Assembly: GCF_004353505.1 (NCBI RefSeq)
Contig: NZ_SMNQ01000011.1
Coordinates: 157,354-221,353, forward strand
Source: Streptomyces sp. WAC05374
Lineage (GTDB): Bacteria > Actinomycetota > Actinomycetes > Streptomycetales > Streptomycetaceae
DNA: 64,000 nt
Reading direction: 5' to 3'
Shown here: in pieces, positions 1 through 9,074 of the stretch
How positions within the stretch are numbered: the stretch's first letter is position 1
How the letters are laid out: each line of letters opens with the position of its first letter
Made by a program: the position numbers and the translations under genes
Notes under the pieces: model-generated
Seen by the model: only the letters and a program-made list of their open reading frames with translations
Database searches by the model: none
What the model was told of the DNA's origin: nothing

Positions 1-19
1 GGATCGGTACGACCGCCGG

Positions 20-3000
20 TCAGGCGTCGAAGACCTCGGCCACGAGCTGGGCCTGCTCGGCCTCGTGGCGCTTCTTCGAACCCACCGCCGGGGACGAGCC
101 GTGCGGCCGCGAGATGCGGCGCAGGCGCTCGCCGTGCGGGATGTCGGCGCCGACCGCCAGGTCGAGGTGGTCGATCAGGTTGAGCGCGATGAACGGCCAG
201 GCACCCTGGTTCGCCGGCTCCTCCTGGGCCCACAGGTACTTCTCGGCGTTCGGGTACTTGGAGATCTCGGCCTGGAGCTCCGCACCCGGCAGCGGGTAGA
301 GGCGCTCGAGGCGGATGATCGCCGTGTCCGTCAGCCCGCGCTTGACCCGCTCGGCGTCCAGGTCGTAGTACACCTTGCCGGAGCAGAAGACGACCTTGCG
401 GACCGCGTTCGCGTCCACCGACTCGTCACCGATCACCGGGCGGAAGCCGCCGGTGGTGAACTCCTCCGCCTTCGACGCGGCCGCCTTCAGGCGCAGCATC
501 GACTTCGGGGTGAAGACGACCAGCGGCTTGTGGTGCGGGTTGTGCACCTGCCACCGCAGGAGGTGGAAGTAGTTCGACGGCAGCGTCGGCATGGCGACCG
601 TCATGTTGTTCTGCGCGCAGAGCTGGAGGAAGCGCTCCGGGCGGGCAGAGGAGTGGTCCGGGCCCTGGCCCTCGTAGCCGTGCGGCAGCAGCAGCGTGAC
701 GCCGGAGGTCTGGCCCCACTTCTGCTCGGCCGAGGAGATGAACTCGTCCACGACGGTCTGCGCGCCGTTGACGAAGTCACCGAACTGGGCCTCCCACATC
801 ACCAGGGCGTCCGGGCGGGCCAGCGAGTAGCCGTACTCGAAGCCCATCGCCGCGTACTCACTGAGCAGCGAGTCGTAGACGTTGTAGCGGGCCTGGTCCT
901 CGGAGAGGTACTGCAGCGGGGTGTGGTCCTCGCCGGTCTCCTGGTCCACCAGCACCGCGTGGCGCTGGCCGAAGGTGCCGCGGCGGGTGTCCTGGCCGGC
1001 GAGCCGGACCGGGGTGCCCTCCATCAGCAGCGAACCGATGGCGAGGGTCTCGCCCATGCCCCAGTCGATCGTGCCGTCGTCGATGGAGGCGGCACGGCGC
1101 TGGAGCTGCGGCATCAGGCGCGGGTGCACCTTGACGCGGTCGGGGATGTTCACCTGCGACTCGGCGATCCGCTTCACGACCTCCTGGGAGACCGCGGTGG
1201 TGACGGCGACCGGGAACTCGGCCTGGGCCTCCGGGCTGCTGGCGGGGCCGGGCTGCGAGGTGGCCTCGCGGACCTCGGCGAACACCTTCTCGAGCTGGCC
1301 CTGGAAGTCCTGGAGCGCCTGCTCCGCCTCTTCCAGCGTGATGTCGCCGCGACCGATCAGCGACTCGGTGTACAGCTTGCGCACCGAGCGCTTCTTGTCG
1401 ATCAGGTTGTACATCTGCGGGTTGGTGAACTGCGGGTTGTCGCCCTCGTTGTGACCGCGGCGGCGGTAGCAGATGAGGTCGATCACGACGTCCTTGTTGA
1501 ACGTCTGGCGGAACTCGAAGGCCAGCCGCGCCACGCGGACCACGGCCTCCGGGTCGTCGCCGTTCACGTGGAAGATCGGCGCCTCGATCATGCGGGCCAC
1601 GTCGGTCGCGTACATCGAGGAGCGCGACGACTCCGGGGCGGCGGTGAAGCCGACCTGGTTGTTGATGACGATGTGGACCGTGCCGCCCGTGCGGTAACCG
1701 CGGAGCTGCGACATGTTCAGCGTCTCGGCGACGACACCCTGGCCCGCGAAGGCCGCGTCACCGTGCAGGGCGACGGGCAGGACGGTGAAGTCCGTGCCGC
1801 CCTTGTTGATGACGTCCTGCTTGGCGCGGACGACACCCTCGAGGACCGGGTCGACCGCCTCCAGGTGCGAGGGGTTGGCGACCAGCGAGACCTTGATCTG
1901 CTCGCCGTCCAGGCCGGTGAAGGTGCCCTCGGCGCCCAGGTGGTACTTCACGTCGCCGGAGCCGTGCATCGACTTCGGGTCGAGGTTGCCCTCGAACTCG
2001 CGGAAGATCTGCGCGTACGACTTGCCGACGATGTTCGCCAGGACGTTCAGGCGGCCGCGGTGGGCCATGCCGATGACGACCTCGTCCAGGCGCGACTCGG
2101 CGGCCGAGTCGATGACCGCGTCCAGCAGCGGGATGACCGACTCGCCGCCCTCGAGCGAGAACCGCTTCTGGCCGACGTACTTGGTCTGCAGGAACGTCTC
2201 GAACGCCTCGGCCGCGTTGAGGCGGCGCAGGATGCGAAGCTGCTCCTCGCGCTCCGGCTTGGAGTGCGGACGCTCGACGCGGTCCTGGATCCACTTGCGC
2301 TGCTTGGGGTCCTGGATGTGCATGAACTCGATGCCGGTGGTGCGGCAGTACGAGTCGCGCAGCACACCGAGGATGTCGCGCAGCTTCATCATGGACTTGC
2401 CGCCGAAGCCGCCGACCGCGAACTCCCGCTCCAGGTCCCAGAGCGTCAGGCCGTGCTCGGTGATGTCCAGGTCGGGGTGCTTGCGCTGGCGGTACTCCAG
2501 CGGGTCGGTGTCGGCCATGACGTGGCCGCGGACCCGGTAGGAGTGGATCAGCTCGAAGACGCGGGCGGCCTTGGTGACGTCGTCGTCGTGCGACGCGTCG
2601 ATGTCCTTGAGCCAGCGGACCGGCTCGTAGGGGATGCGCAGCGACTCGAAGATGTCGTCGTAGAAGCCGTTCTCGCCGAGCAGCAGGTTGGCGACGATAC
2701 GGAGGAACTCGCCCGACGCGGCACCCTGGATGACCCGGTGGTCGTACGTCGAGGTGAGCGTCATCACCTTGGAGATGCCCAGCTTGTTCAGGGTGTCCTG
2801 CGAGGTGCCCTGGAACTCGGCCGGGTAGTCCATCGAACCGACGCCCATGATGACCGACTGACCGGGCATCAGACGCGGCACGGAGTGGACCGTGCCGAGG
2901 CCGCCGGGGTTGGTCAGCGAGACGGTGACGCCGGTGAAGTCGTCCATCGTCAGCTTGTTGTTGCGGGCGCGGCGGACGATGTCCTCGTACGCCTGCCAGA

Positions 3001-3856
3001 ACTCGAAGAAGCCGAGCGTCTCGGCCTTCTTGATGCCCGCGACGACGAGCTGGCGCTCGCCGTTCGGCTTGACCAGGTCGATCGCCAGACCGAAGTTGAC
3101 GTGCTCCGGCTTGACCAGGACCGGCTTGCCGTCCTTCTCGCCGTAGGAGTAGTTCATCGACGGCATGGCCTTGATGGCCTGCACCATCGCGTACCCGATC
3201 AGGTGCGTGAAGGAGATCTTCCCGCCGCGGGCGCGCTTGAGGTGGTTGTTGATGACGATGCGGTTGTCGAACAGCAGCTTCACCGGGACGGCGCGGACGG
3301 ACGTGGCCGTCGGCAGCTCCAGCGAGGCGTTCATGTTCTTGGCGACCGCGGCGGCCGGGCCGCGCAGCGGCACGTACTCGGGGCCGGCGGGGGCCTGGCC
3401 GGCCGGCTGCGCGGCGGCGGGCTTGGCGGCCGGCTTCGCGGCGGGCGCGGCGGGGGCCTTCGCGGCCGGGGCCGGGGCCTGTGCGGCGGGCGCGGGCTTC
3501 GCGGCGGGGGCCGGGGCGGCGGGCGCGGGGGCAGCGGCCTGTGCGGGTGCCGCTGCTGCCGGCTGCGCCGGGGTGGCCGGGGCCTGGGCCGGGGTCGCGG
3601 GCGCGGTGCTCGCAGCCCCCGCGGCTACGGCACTCCCGCCCGCGGGCTTGTCCGCCGAGCCGGACGCGGCGCCCGGCTTGTAGTCGGCGAAGAAGTCCCA
3701 CCAGGCACGGTCGACCGAATTCGGGTCCTGGAGGTACTGCTGGTAGATCTCGTCGACGAGCCACTCATTGGCACCGAACGCGGCGGCGGGGTTCGAAGGA
3801 CCCTGCCCGTCTTGGTCGGTCGAGATACTCGAGTTACTGGGGGACTGAGACGACAC
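20..3856 (-). CDS. kgd: Multifunctional 2-oxoglutarate decarboxylase/dehydrogenase (E1 with fused E2 core)
   Basis: Fused 1278-aa enzyme of the TCA cycle: ThDP-dependent decarboxylation of 2-oxoglutarate joined to a succinyltransferase core, as in other Actinobacteria. Order seen: a short E1-type N-terminal peptide (about residues 18-60), an Ala/Pro-rich linker (about 65-155), an acyltransferase core with the DHR catalytic motif (His about 373), then a full E1 body with the GDAAFAG and GHNEGDNP ThDP/metal motifs. There is no lipoyl domain, which is normal for this family. I chose the GTG at 3856 (protein begins SSQSPSNSS); a GTG nine codons upstream is also open, and GGAAGAGGG lies upstream of the chosen start. 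The family is known to be inhibited by GarA/OdhI-type FHA proteins; nothing here tests that. Confidence 0.96.
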   Translation of the reverse strand: MSSQSPSNSSISTDQDGQGPSNPAAAFGANEWLVDEIYQQYLQDPNSVDRAWWDFFADYKPGAASGSADKPAGGSAVAAGAASTAPATPAQAPATPAQPAAAAPAQAAAPAPAAPAPAAKPAPAAQAPAPAAKAPAAPAAKPAAKPAAAQPAGQAPAGPEYVPLRGPAAAVAKNMNASLELPTATSVRAVPVKLLFDNRIVINNHLKRARGGKISFTHLIGYAMVQAIKAMPSMNYSYGEKDGKPVLVKPEHVNFGLAIDLVKPNGERQLVVAGIKKAETLGFFEFWQAYEDIVRRARNNKLTMDDFTGVTVSLTNPGGLGTVHSVPRLMPGQSVIMGVGSMDYPAEFQGTSQDTLNKLGISKVMTLTSTYDHRVIQGAASGEFLRIVANLLLGENGFYDDIFESLRIPYEPVRWLKDIDASHDDDVTKAARVFELIHSYRVRGHVMADTDPLEYRQRKHPDLDITEHGLTLWDLEREFAVGGFGGKSMMKLRDILGVLRDSYCRTTGIEFMHIQDPKQRKWIQDRVERPHSKPEREEQLRILRRLNAAEAFETFLQTKYVGQKRFSLEGGESVIPLLDAVIDSAAESRLDEVVIGMAHRGRLNVLANIVGKSYAQIFREFEGNLDPKSMHGSGDVKYHLGAEGTFTGLDGEQIKVSLVANPSHLEAVDPVLEGVVRAKQDVINKGGTDFTVLPVALHGDAAFAGQGVVAETLNMSQLRGYRTGGTVHIVINNQVGFTAAPESSRSSMYATDVARMIEAPIFHVNGDDPEAVVRVARLAFEFRQTFNKDVVIDLICYRRRGHNEGDNPQFTNPQMYNLIDKKRSVRKLYTESLIGRGDITLEEAEQALQDFQGQLEKVFAEVREATSQPGPASSPEAQAEFPVAVTTAVSQEVVKRIAESQVNIPDRVKVHPRLMPQLQRRAASIDDGTIDWGMGETLAIGSLLMEGTPVRLAGQDTRRGTFGQRHAVLVDQETGEDHTPLQYLSEDQARYNVYDSLLSEYAAMGFEYGYSLARPDALVMWEAQFGDFVNGAQTVVDEFISSAEQKWGQTSGVTLLLPHGYEGQGPDHSSARPERFLQLCAQNNMTVAMPTLPSNYFHLLRWQVHNPHHKPLVVFTPKSMLRLKAAASKAEEFTTGGFRPVIGDESVDANAVRKVVFCSGKVYYDLDAERVKRGLTDTAIIRLERLYPLPGAELQAEISKYPNAEKYLWAQEEPANQGAWPFIALNLIDHLDLAVGADIPHGERLRRISRPHGSSPAVGSKKRHEAEQAQLVAEVFDA

Positions 3857-4125
3857 GGCGGCAACCGCCCTCTTCCGCTTCACAAGGTGATGGACAGCGG
3901 AAATAAAGGCTACGCCTCCCCGGCCGGGACGTGCAGGCCGGGCGTGCCATCGTCGCGTAGATCACATCTGGAGACGTGTTTCGTCGCAGGAAATGGCGGG
4001 AAACAAGCGTGGTTGCCTTGTGAATGGGTAGGAGAGGTCGCGGCTGTACCCCGCGATGGCGCACATCCGTGACCGCGTCCTGCCCGTCTCTACGCAGAAC
4101 GCGCGCTTCCGGTTCGAACCCTACG
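3857..4125. other. Intergenic region upstream of kgd
   Basis: This 269-bp stretch separates the kgd start from the stop of the sensor kinase gene, both on the minus strand. It should hold the kgd promoter; an AT-richer patch around 3895-3912 is the likeliest place, but I cannot assign -35/-10 boxes with confidence. A perfect 10-bp palindrome GGTTCGAACC lies at 4111-4120. No gene is convincing here. Confidence 0.4.
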
Positions 4126-5208
4126 TCAACCGCGCGGCTGGGGGATCCCTGGAAGAGTGACCTGGATGCGGCATCCACGTGCGGATTCGGCCACTCCGAT
4201 GCGGCCACCGTGCAGATCGACCGCCCAGCGGGCGATCGCCAGGCCCAGCCCCGTGCCGCCGTCGCTGTCCGGGCCGTGCGGCGAGGGCACGCCGCCCCGG
4301 TTGAACCGCTCGAAGACCTTGTGCCGCTCCGACTCCGGGATGCCCGGCCCCTCGTCCAGCACTTCCAGGTCCAGCGACTCCGGCAGCGGCCCGCGCCGGG
4401 CCCGTACGGTCACACGGCCGTGCGGGGGCGAGTGCTTCACGGCGTTGTCGATCAGGTTCGCCACCACCTGGTGGAGCCGCTCGCTGTCCGCGTGCGCGGT
4501 CAGCTCGGGCGGCGAGACGTCCAGGTGGAGGTGCACGTCCGTGCGGCTGTGGCTGCCCGAGCCGGAGCTGAGCCCGCGCTGCGCGGCGGCCAGATTGGCC
4601 TCCTTCAGCACCCCCGACAGGTACGGCCACACCTCGAAGCGCCGCGACCGGAGCGGTACGACACCGTTGTCGAGCCGTGACAGATCCAGCAGGGTCTCCA
4701 CCAGCCGGCCCAGCCGCTCGATCTGCTTCAGCGCGGTGCGCATGGTCTCGGGATCGGCGGCGGAGACACCGTCCACCACGTTCTCCAGCACCGCGCGCAG
4801 CGCGGCGATCGGGGTGCGCAGCTCGTGCGAGACGTTGGCCACCAGCTCCTTGCGGTGCCGGTCGACCGCCTCCAGGTCGTCCGCCATGCGGTTGATCGTG
4901 GAGGCCAGGTCGCCGAGCTCGTCGCGGCGGTCGGCGCCACGGACCCGGCGCGTGTAGTCGCCGTGCGAGATGGCCTTCGCCACCGTGTTCATCTCGTCCA
5001 GCGGCGCGGTCAGGCCGTGCGCCACGAACTGCGTGATCAGCAGCGTCGCGATCACCGAGAAGACGGTGATGAAACGCAGCTCGGTCTCCGTGCGCAGGGC
5101 CACCATCAGCAGACCGGTCGTGATGAAGACCGAGACGACGACGAGGGTGCCCAGTTTGGTCTTGATCGAGATCGAGAGCGAGCGCAGCCGGGACCGGAGC
5201 GATCTCAT
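4126..5208 (-). CDS. Membrane sensor histidine kinase
   Basis: 360-aa two-component sensor. Two hydrophobic segments near the N-terminus (about residues 17-37 and 45-65) are followed by a HAMP linker, a HisKA box with the phospho-acceptor His in SHELRTP, an N box (LIDNAVKHSP) and glycine boxes (DEGPGIP, GGTGLGLAIAR). The start is the ATG at 5208, which overlaps the TGA of the response regulator gene (ATGA), so the pair is translationally coupled. The stretch between the two membrane segments is very short, so it probably senses within or near the membrane. It lies just downstream of kgd's promoter region, on the same strand. Signal unknown. Confidence 0.93.
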   Translation of the reverse strand: MRSLRSRLRSLSISIKTKLGTLVVVSVFITTGLLMVALRTETELRFITVFSVIATLLITQFVAHGLTAPLDEMNTVAKAISHGDYTRRVRGADRRDELGDLASTINRMADDLEAVDRHRKELVANVSHELRTPIAALRAVLENVVDGVSAADPETMRTALKQIERLGRLVETLLDLSRLDNGVVPLRSRRFEVWPYLSGVLKEANLAAAQRGLSSGSGSHSRTDVHLHLDVSPPELTAHADSERLHQVVANLIDNAVKHSPPHGRVTVRARRGPLPESLDLEVLDEGPGIPESERHKVFERFNRGGVPSPHGPDSDGGTGLGLAIARWAVDLHGGRIGVAESARGCRIQVTLPGIPQPRG

Positions 5209-5942
5209 GGCGCGGGCGTCTCCAGTGCGTATCCGACCCCGTGCACCGTACGGATGCGCTCGGCGCCGATCTTGCGGCGCAACGCCTTGATGTGGCTGTC
5301 CACGGTCCGGGTGCCCGACGCGTCCGCCCAGTCCCACACCTCGGCCAGGAGCTGCTCGCGCGAGAGCACCGCGCGGGGCGTGTTCGCCAGGCAGACCAGC
5401 AGGTCGAACTCCGTGGGCGTGAGGTGGACGTCCTCGCCCTTGACGCGTACGCGCCGCTGGGCGTGGTCGATCTCCAGCTCGCCGAGCCGGAGGATGCCGC
5501 TGCGGGGGGTGACGGCCGCCAGCGCCGCCCGCTCCACGCGGCGCAGCAGGACGTGCACCCGGGCCGCGAGCTCCCGCATCGAGAACGGCTTGGTCATGTA
5601 GTCGTCCGCGCCGACGCCCAGACCGACCAGCATGTCGGTCTCGTCGTCACGTGCCGTCAGCATCAGCACCGGCACCGGCCGCTGGGCCTGCACCCGGCGG
5701 CACACCTCCAGGCCGTCGAAGCCCGGCAGCATGATGTCCAGCACCATCAGGTCGGGCTGCCACGCCTCGGCCGCGTCCACGGCCGCCGGCCCGTCGGTGG
5801 CCGTCTGCACCAGGAAGCCCTCGGCCCGCAAACGGGCGGAGATGGCCTCGACGATGGTGGTGTCGTCCTCGACGACCAGCACGCGGCGCTGTGTCCCCGG
5901 CGCGACCGCCGTGCCGGTATTGCTGGTGTGTGTCTGCTCCAT
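5205..5942 (-). CDS. OmpR/PhoB-family response regulator
   Basis: 245 aa. Receiver domain (about residues 22-135) with the acidic pair in VVEDD, phospho-acceptor Asp in LMVLDIMLPG and the conserved Lys in MTKPF, then a winged-helix DNA-binding domain (about 150-243). First gene of the kinase pair, with its stop overlapping the kinase start. ATG at 5942 was chosen because GGGGCGGGGC lies just upstream; an upstream in-frame extension reads as non-coding. It presumably regulates its own operon and unknown targets. Confidence 0.93.
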   Translation of the reverse strand: MEQTHTSNTGTAVAPGTQRRVLVVEDDTTIVEAISARLRAEGFLVQTATDGPAAVDAAEAWQPDLMVLDIMLPGFDGLEVCRRVQAQRPVPVLMLTARDDETDMLVGLGVGADDYMTKPFSMRELAARVHVLLRRVERAALAAVTPRSGILRLGELEIDHAQRRVRVKGEDVHLTPTEFDLLVCLANTPRAVLSREQLLAEVWDWADASGTRTVDSHIKALRRKIGAERIRTVHGVGYALETPAP

Positions 5943-6024
5943 CGCCCCGCCCCTGTCGCGTCCTGCGCGAGCGTGTAGATCCGTGTGTTCGGTCAGCAGC
6001 GTAAAGGCACCGGCCGGGTCCCGG

Positions 6025-6720
6025 CTACGCAGGGCGAACGGCGAGGTGGACCACGTCCGGTACGCCCCGGGCAACCGGGACCTCTTCGGTTCTTACCCCG
6101 CTGAACCCGGCATTCCGCAATGACTCTTCGAAATCGCCGGACGGCCGGGCGGACCAGACGGCGAGGACACCACCCGGGTTCAGCCGGGCCGCGCAGGCGG
6201 CAAGACCGGACGGTGAGTAGAGGCTGTCGTTGCCCTCGTCGACGGTCCAGTCGGGGCCGTTGTCGATGTCCAGGCAGAGCGCGTCGAAGGTGTCCGGGCT
6301 GCTGCGGACGTACTCGACCAGGTCGTCGTGGACCAGCACCGTGCGCGGGTCGGCCAGCGCCTCGCCGGAGATCCGGGCCAGCGGCCCCTCGCGGTGCCAG
6401 TCGATGATCGCCTCCTCCCGCTCGACGACCGCGATGCGGCCCCAGGCGGGCTCGGCCGCCGCGTGCGCCAGCGAGAACCCGACCCCGAGTCCGCCGACCA
6501 GCACGGCGGGGTGCGCCCGGGCCCCCAGCGCCCCCAGCGCGGCGTCGACCAGCAGCCGCTCGGACCGCCCGTCGGAGGTGTCCATCAGGAAGGTGCCGTT
6601 GGCGATGATCTCGAAGTCCTCACCGCGCCGGCGCAGCACCACCTCGCCGTACGGCCCCTCCCGGCGGTCGAGCGTCACGGGCGCCGTCGCGGGCGTGGTC
6701 ACGGGTGTCGTCACAGCCAT
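6025..6720 (-). CDS. Spermidine-synthase-like SAM-dependent methyltransferase-fold protein
   Basis: 231 aa with the Rossmann core of spermidine synthases: VLVGGLGVGFSL for nucleotide binding, VVEREEAIIDWHR for the second strand acidic residue, and DALCLDIDNGPDW where the catalytic Asp lies. It is shorter than a full spermidine synthase (about 280 aa) and lacks the N-terminal beta domain, so aminopropyl transfer is not certain. The ATG at 6720 is preceded by GAGGATC and by TACGCT ending 7 bp upstream, so a very short leader is possible. It is divergent from the rhomboid-like gene. Confidence 0.75.
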   Translation of the reverse strand: MAVTTPVTTPATAPVTLDRREGPYGEVVLRRRGEDFEIIANGTFLMDTSDGRSERLLVDAALGALGARAHPAVLVGGLGVGFSLAHAAAEPAWGRIAVVEREEAIIDWHREGPLARISGEALADPRTVLVHDDLVEYVRSSPDTFDALCLDIDNGPDWTVDEGNDSLYSPSGLAACAARLNPGGVLAVWSARPSGDFEESLRNAGFSGVRTEEVPVARGVPDVVHLAVRPA

Positions 6721-6755
6721 GATCCTCAGCGTAGCGAGGAGCGGGCGGGCCGCTG

Positions 6756-6792
6756 TGACCTACGTCATGGACGCGATCACACATGATCGCGT
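6756..6792. promoter_or_regulatory. Two inverted repeats in a divergent intergenic region
   Basis: TGAC-CTAC-GTCA at 6756-6767 and a perfect 9-4-9 inverted repeat, ACGCGATCA-CACA-TGATCGCGT, at 6771-6792. They lie between the spermidine-synthase-like gene (minus) and the rhomboid-like gene (plus). Their symmetry and position suggest operator sites for a dimeric regulator, but no regulator gene is adjacent. Confidence 0.45.
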
Positions 6793-6859
6793 TGGCTGGG
6801 GCAAGGGTGATCCGGGGGCGTTGTGCAGGGGTTCGGCAACAGGAAAGGGCGGCCTCGCG

Positions 6860-7684
6860 GTGCACCAGCTCCCCACGCGCGGGACGAGTCACGGCGTACG
6901 GCCGGCGTACGACGACACCGGGGCCTCGTACGGCGGAGCCGGGGCCGCGCCCCGGTACGACGGTGCCTCGCCGCCGGCCGGTGACCGGTTGCTGACGTGC
7001 ATTCCGCGTCAGCGCACGGCGGCCACCGCCTCCGCTTCCTCCGTTCCGGCCCGTCCGCCGGCGGCCGCCCGGTGGCGGCGGGCCGCGCGGCTGCTGCCCA
7101 CGCCCACCGGCACGCCGTTCACCTTCGGCTATGCCCTCGTGCTCCTCGCGACCTCGTTGTACGCGGAGTACGGCGACCCCGGCACCGTCGCCGCACTGCT
7201 GCACGCCTCCAGTACCGACGTCGCCCATCTGTCGCGCACGCCCCTGCTGGTGCTGGTCGCCAGTGCGCTGTGGGTGGCGGGTGGGCTGCTGTCGCCGTAC
7301 GCGGTCGGGTTCGTGTTCGTGCTGACGGCGCTGGAGCGCCGGATCGGGGCGTGGCGGGCGGCCGCCGTCTTCCTGGTGGGGCATGTCGTGGCGACGCTGG
7401 CGACGGAGGTCCCGGTCGCGCTGTCCGTGCTGGCCGGGCACCTGCCGGAGACGTCCCTGCACCGGCTCGACTACGGGATCAGTTTCGGCCTGATGGCGTC
7501 CGTCGGGGCGCTGGCCGGGCTGCTCACTCCGGTGGTGCGCGCCATCGTGCTGGCGTGGGTGTCGGTGATGCTGCTCCAGGACCTGATCGCGTTCGAGGAC
7601 CCGCTCACCAACTGGGGCCACCCGCTGGCGCTGGTGATCGGCATCGGCTGCCGGCCGCTGCTGCGGCGGAGGGCGACGACCTAG
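6860..7684 (+). CDS. Rhomboid-like integral membrane protein
   Basis: 274 aa with a disordered ~75-residue N-terminus and about six transmembrane helices. It resembles the actinobacterial rhomboid-like family: a Ser (S208) in a GISFGLMAS helix and a His in NWGHPLALVIG in the last helix could form the Ser-His dyad, but the canonical GxSG motif is not present, so protease activity is uncertain. The GTG at 6860 was chosen because GGAAAGGG lies about 10 nt upstream; the reading frame stays open further upstream but is there antisense to the neighbouring gene. Its TAG stop overlaps the TAG stop of the convergent acetyltransferase gene in the palindrome CTAG. Confidence 0.7.
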   Translation: MHQLPTRGTSHGVRPAYDDTGASYGGAGAAPRYDGASPPAGDRLLTCIPRQRTAATASASSVPARPPAAARWRRAARLLPTPTGTPFTFGYALVLLATSLYAEYGDPGTVAALLHASSTDVAHLSRTPLLVLVASALWVAGGLLSPYAVGFVFVLTALERRIGAWRAAAVFLVGHVVATLATEVPVALSVLAGHLPETSLHRLDYGISFGLMASVGALAGLLTPVVRAIVLAWVSVMLLQDLIAFEDPLTNWGHPLALVIGIGCRPLLRRRATT

Positions 7685-8427
7685 CTCCGGTGCCGTCGGC
7701 CGCTGCTGCGGCGGAGGTCCTGGCTCCGGACGATGCCCGTCAGCGGTCCTTGCTGCCGCCAGCCCAGCGAGCGGTAGAGCGCCCGGCCCTGGACGGTGGC
7801 GCCGAGGACGCCGGTGGTGGCGCCCGCCTCCGCGCCGGCCGTCTGAAGGGTCCGCATCACGATCCGGCCCAGCCCGCGGCGTTGGTGGCCGGGGTACGTC
7901 TCGACCTGGTCGACCACCGCGGTGCGGCCCGTCGGCGCGATCTGGCCGCGTGCCGCGGGTGTTCCGCCGGCCGCCAGGACCCGGACCCGGAACACCCCGT
8001 CGCGGGTGCCGGTCTCGAGGGCGTACCCCTCGGGGAGCACGGGGGCGGCGGTGGCGCGCAGCTCGGTGAACATCATGAAGCCCGGGTCGTCCGGCACCGT
8101 CCAGCCGGGTGTGATCCAGCCGGCCACGTCCTCGGGCGCGGCGAGGACCTTGAGCCAGGCGCCCGGCACCGTGATGGCCTCGCACAGCTTGCGGACGCCG
8201 GCCTCGTCCGGTTCGGGCAGCACGTGCCGGAACACGTGGTGCGGCAGGCCGACGTCGATGCGGTGGCCCCAGGGTTCCTCGACCGGCGCGGGGGTGCCGC
8301 GGGAGACGGCCCAGCCCCGGACCCAGGCGCGTGTAATAGCTGAAGAGTTCAGGTGCTCATTACATCCTGGAGGTGCGGTGTGCTGCCAGTGATCTCTCCA
8401 CCCGCTTGCTCGGCCAAAGTGTGACAA
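7681..8427 (-). CDS. GNAT-family N-acetyltransferase
   Basis: Up to 248 aa. The C-terminal half holds the acetyl-CoA signature: VDQVETYPGHQRRGLGRIVM, with the Q/RxxGxG/A loop in QRRGLGR, and a final beta strand around ALYRSLGW. The start is unresolved. The conserved part begins near ITRAWVRGWAVSRGT (plus-strand position about 8345), where no ATG/GTG is in frame; the only standard start upstream is a TTG at 8427. A CTG near 8350 is an alternative. Substrate unknown. Convergent with the rhomboid-like gene. Confidence 0.8.
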   Translation of the reverse strand: MSHFGRASGWRDHWQHTAPPGCNEHLNSSAITRAWVRGWAVSRGTPAPVEEPWGHRIDVGLPHHVFRHVLPEPDEAGVRKLCEAITVPGAWLKVLAAPEDVAGWITPGWTVPDDPGFMMFTELRATAAPVLPEGYALETGTRDGVFRVRVLAAGGTPAARGQIAPTGRTAVVDQVETYPGHQRRGLGRIVMRTLQTAGAEAGATTGVLGATVQGRALYRSLGWRQQGPLTGIVRSQDLRRSSGRRHRS

Positions 8428-8513
8428 ATCGTGCAGATGTGGTCACGCGCTGCTTCACTGACGCCGGGTGGCCGGTCGCGGCACCCTCCTCGACCCGAAG
8501 AAGAGAGCACAGC

Positions 8514-9062
8514 ATGAAGATCACGAGCAGCACCCTGAAGCGGCTGGCCGTCCCGGCTCTGGTCGCGGGTCTCGCCCTGCCCCTGACCGTCACCTCCCCG
8601 GCCGCCGCCGCGGAGGCGGGCGCCAAGGTGACCCGCTACGGCGGGACGGTCACGCTCAACGCGCGTACCGGAGTGAAGAACACGGTCACCTTCTCGGCCA
8701 ACGCGGCGCGCGAGCTGGTCGTCCGCGACGGCTCCGGCCTGCTGGTCGGTCCAGGGTGCCGGCGCGTGGGAACCGACGGCACCACAGCGGTCTGCGGCTC
8801 GCTGTCCGCCGTCACGCGGGTACGGGCCATGGTGCGGGACGGCGACGACAGCGTGCGGGTGAAGGTGGCCGAGGCCAGCACGATCGACGCCGGCAACGGG
8901 CGGGACCTCGTCCAGACCGGCGCGGCGGACGACACGATCAACGTCCGGGACGGCGAGGAGGGTGACAGGGTGGAGAGCTGCGGCGGCGGCGCGCACGACA
9001 CGTTCTTCGCGGACGCGGGCGACATCATCCCCATGACCTGCGAGAACCGGTTCTTCGGCTAG
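8514..9062 (+). CDS. Small secreted protein with degenerate RTX-like repeats
   Basis: 182 aa. A Sec signal peptide (residues 1-32: KRL, hydrophobic core, cleavage near SPAAAA) precedes a beta-rich body. The last ~80 residues carry Asp/Gly-rich segments (RDGDDSVRV, DAGNGRDLVQTGAADDTINVRDGEEGDRV) that look like decayed hemolysin-type calcium-binding nonapeptides. Four Cys could form disulfides. Purine-rich AAGAAGAGAG before the ATG serves as the RBS. Secreted beta-roll-like protein of unknown role. Confidence 0.78.
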   Translation: MKITSSTLKRLAVPALVAGLALPLTVTSPAAAAEAGAKVTRYGGTVTLNARTGVKNTVTFSANAARELVVRDGSGLLVGPGCRRVGTDGTTAVCGSLSAVTRVRAMVRDGDDSVRVKVAEASTIDAGNGRDLVQTGAADDTINVRDGEEGDRVESCGGGAHDTFFADAGDIIPMTCENRFFG

Positions 9063-9074
9063 TCGCCGGCCTGT

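Noticed and set aside
65..4072. 1335-codon plus-strand open frame across kgd
   Set aside because: Antisense shadow of kgd caused by high GC; Arg/Val/Leu-rich, no domain, while the minus frame encodes a clear Kgd.
4081..4140. tRNA-like GGTTCGAACC segment
   Set aside because: It looks like a T-loop, but flanking bases do not form a T-stem, and no acceptor or anticodon arm can be built on either strand. It is a simple palindrome.
6230..6859. Upstream extension of the rhomboid-like frame
   Set aside because: Antisense to the spermidine-synthase-like gene, Ser/Arg-rich; the GTG at 6860 with GGAAAGGG is a better start.
8421..8446. GTGAC-N16-GTCAC before the RTX-like secreted gene
   Set aside because: Short 5-bp arms with a long spacer; too likely by chance to call an operator.
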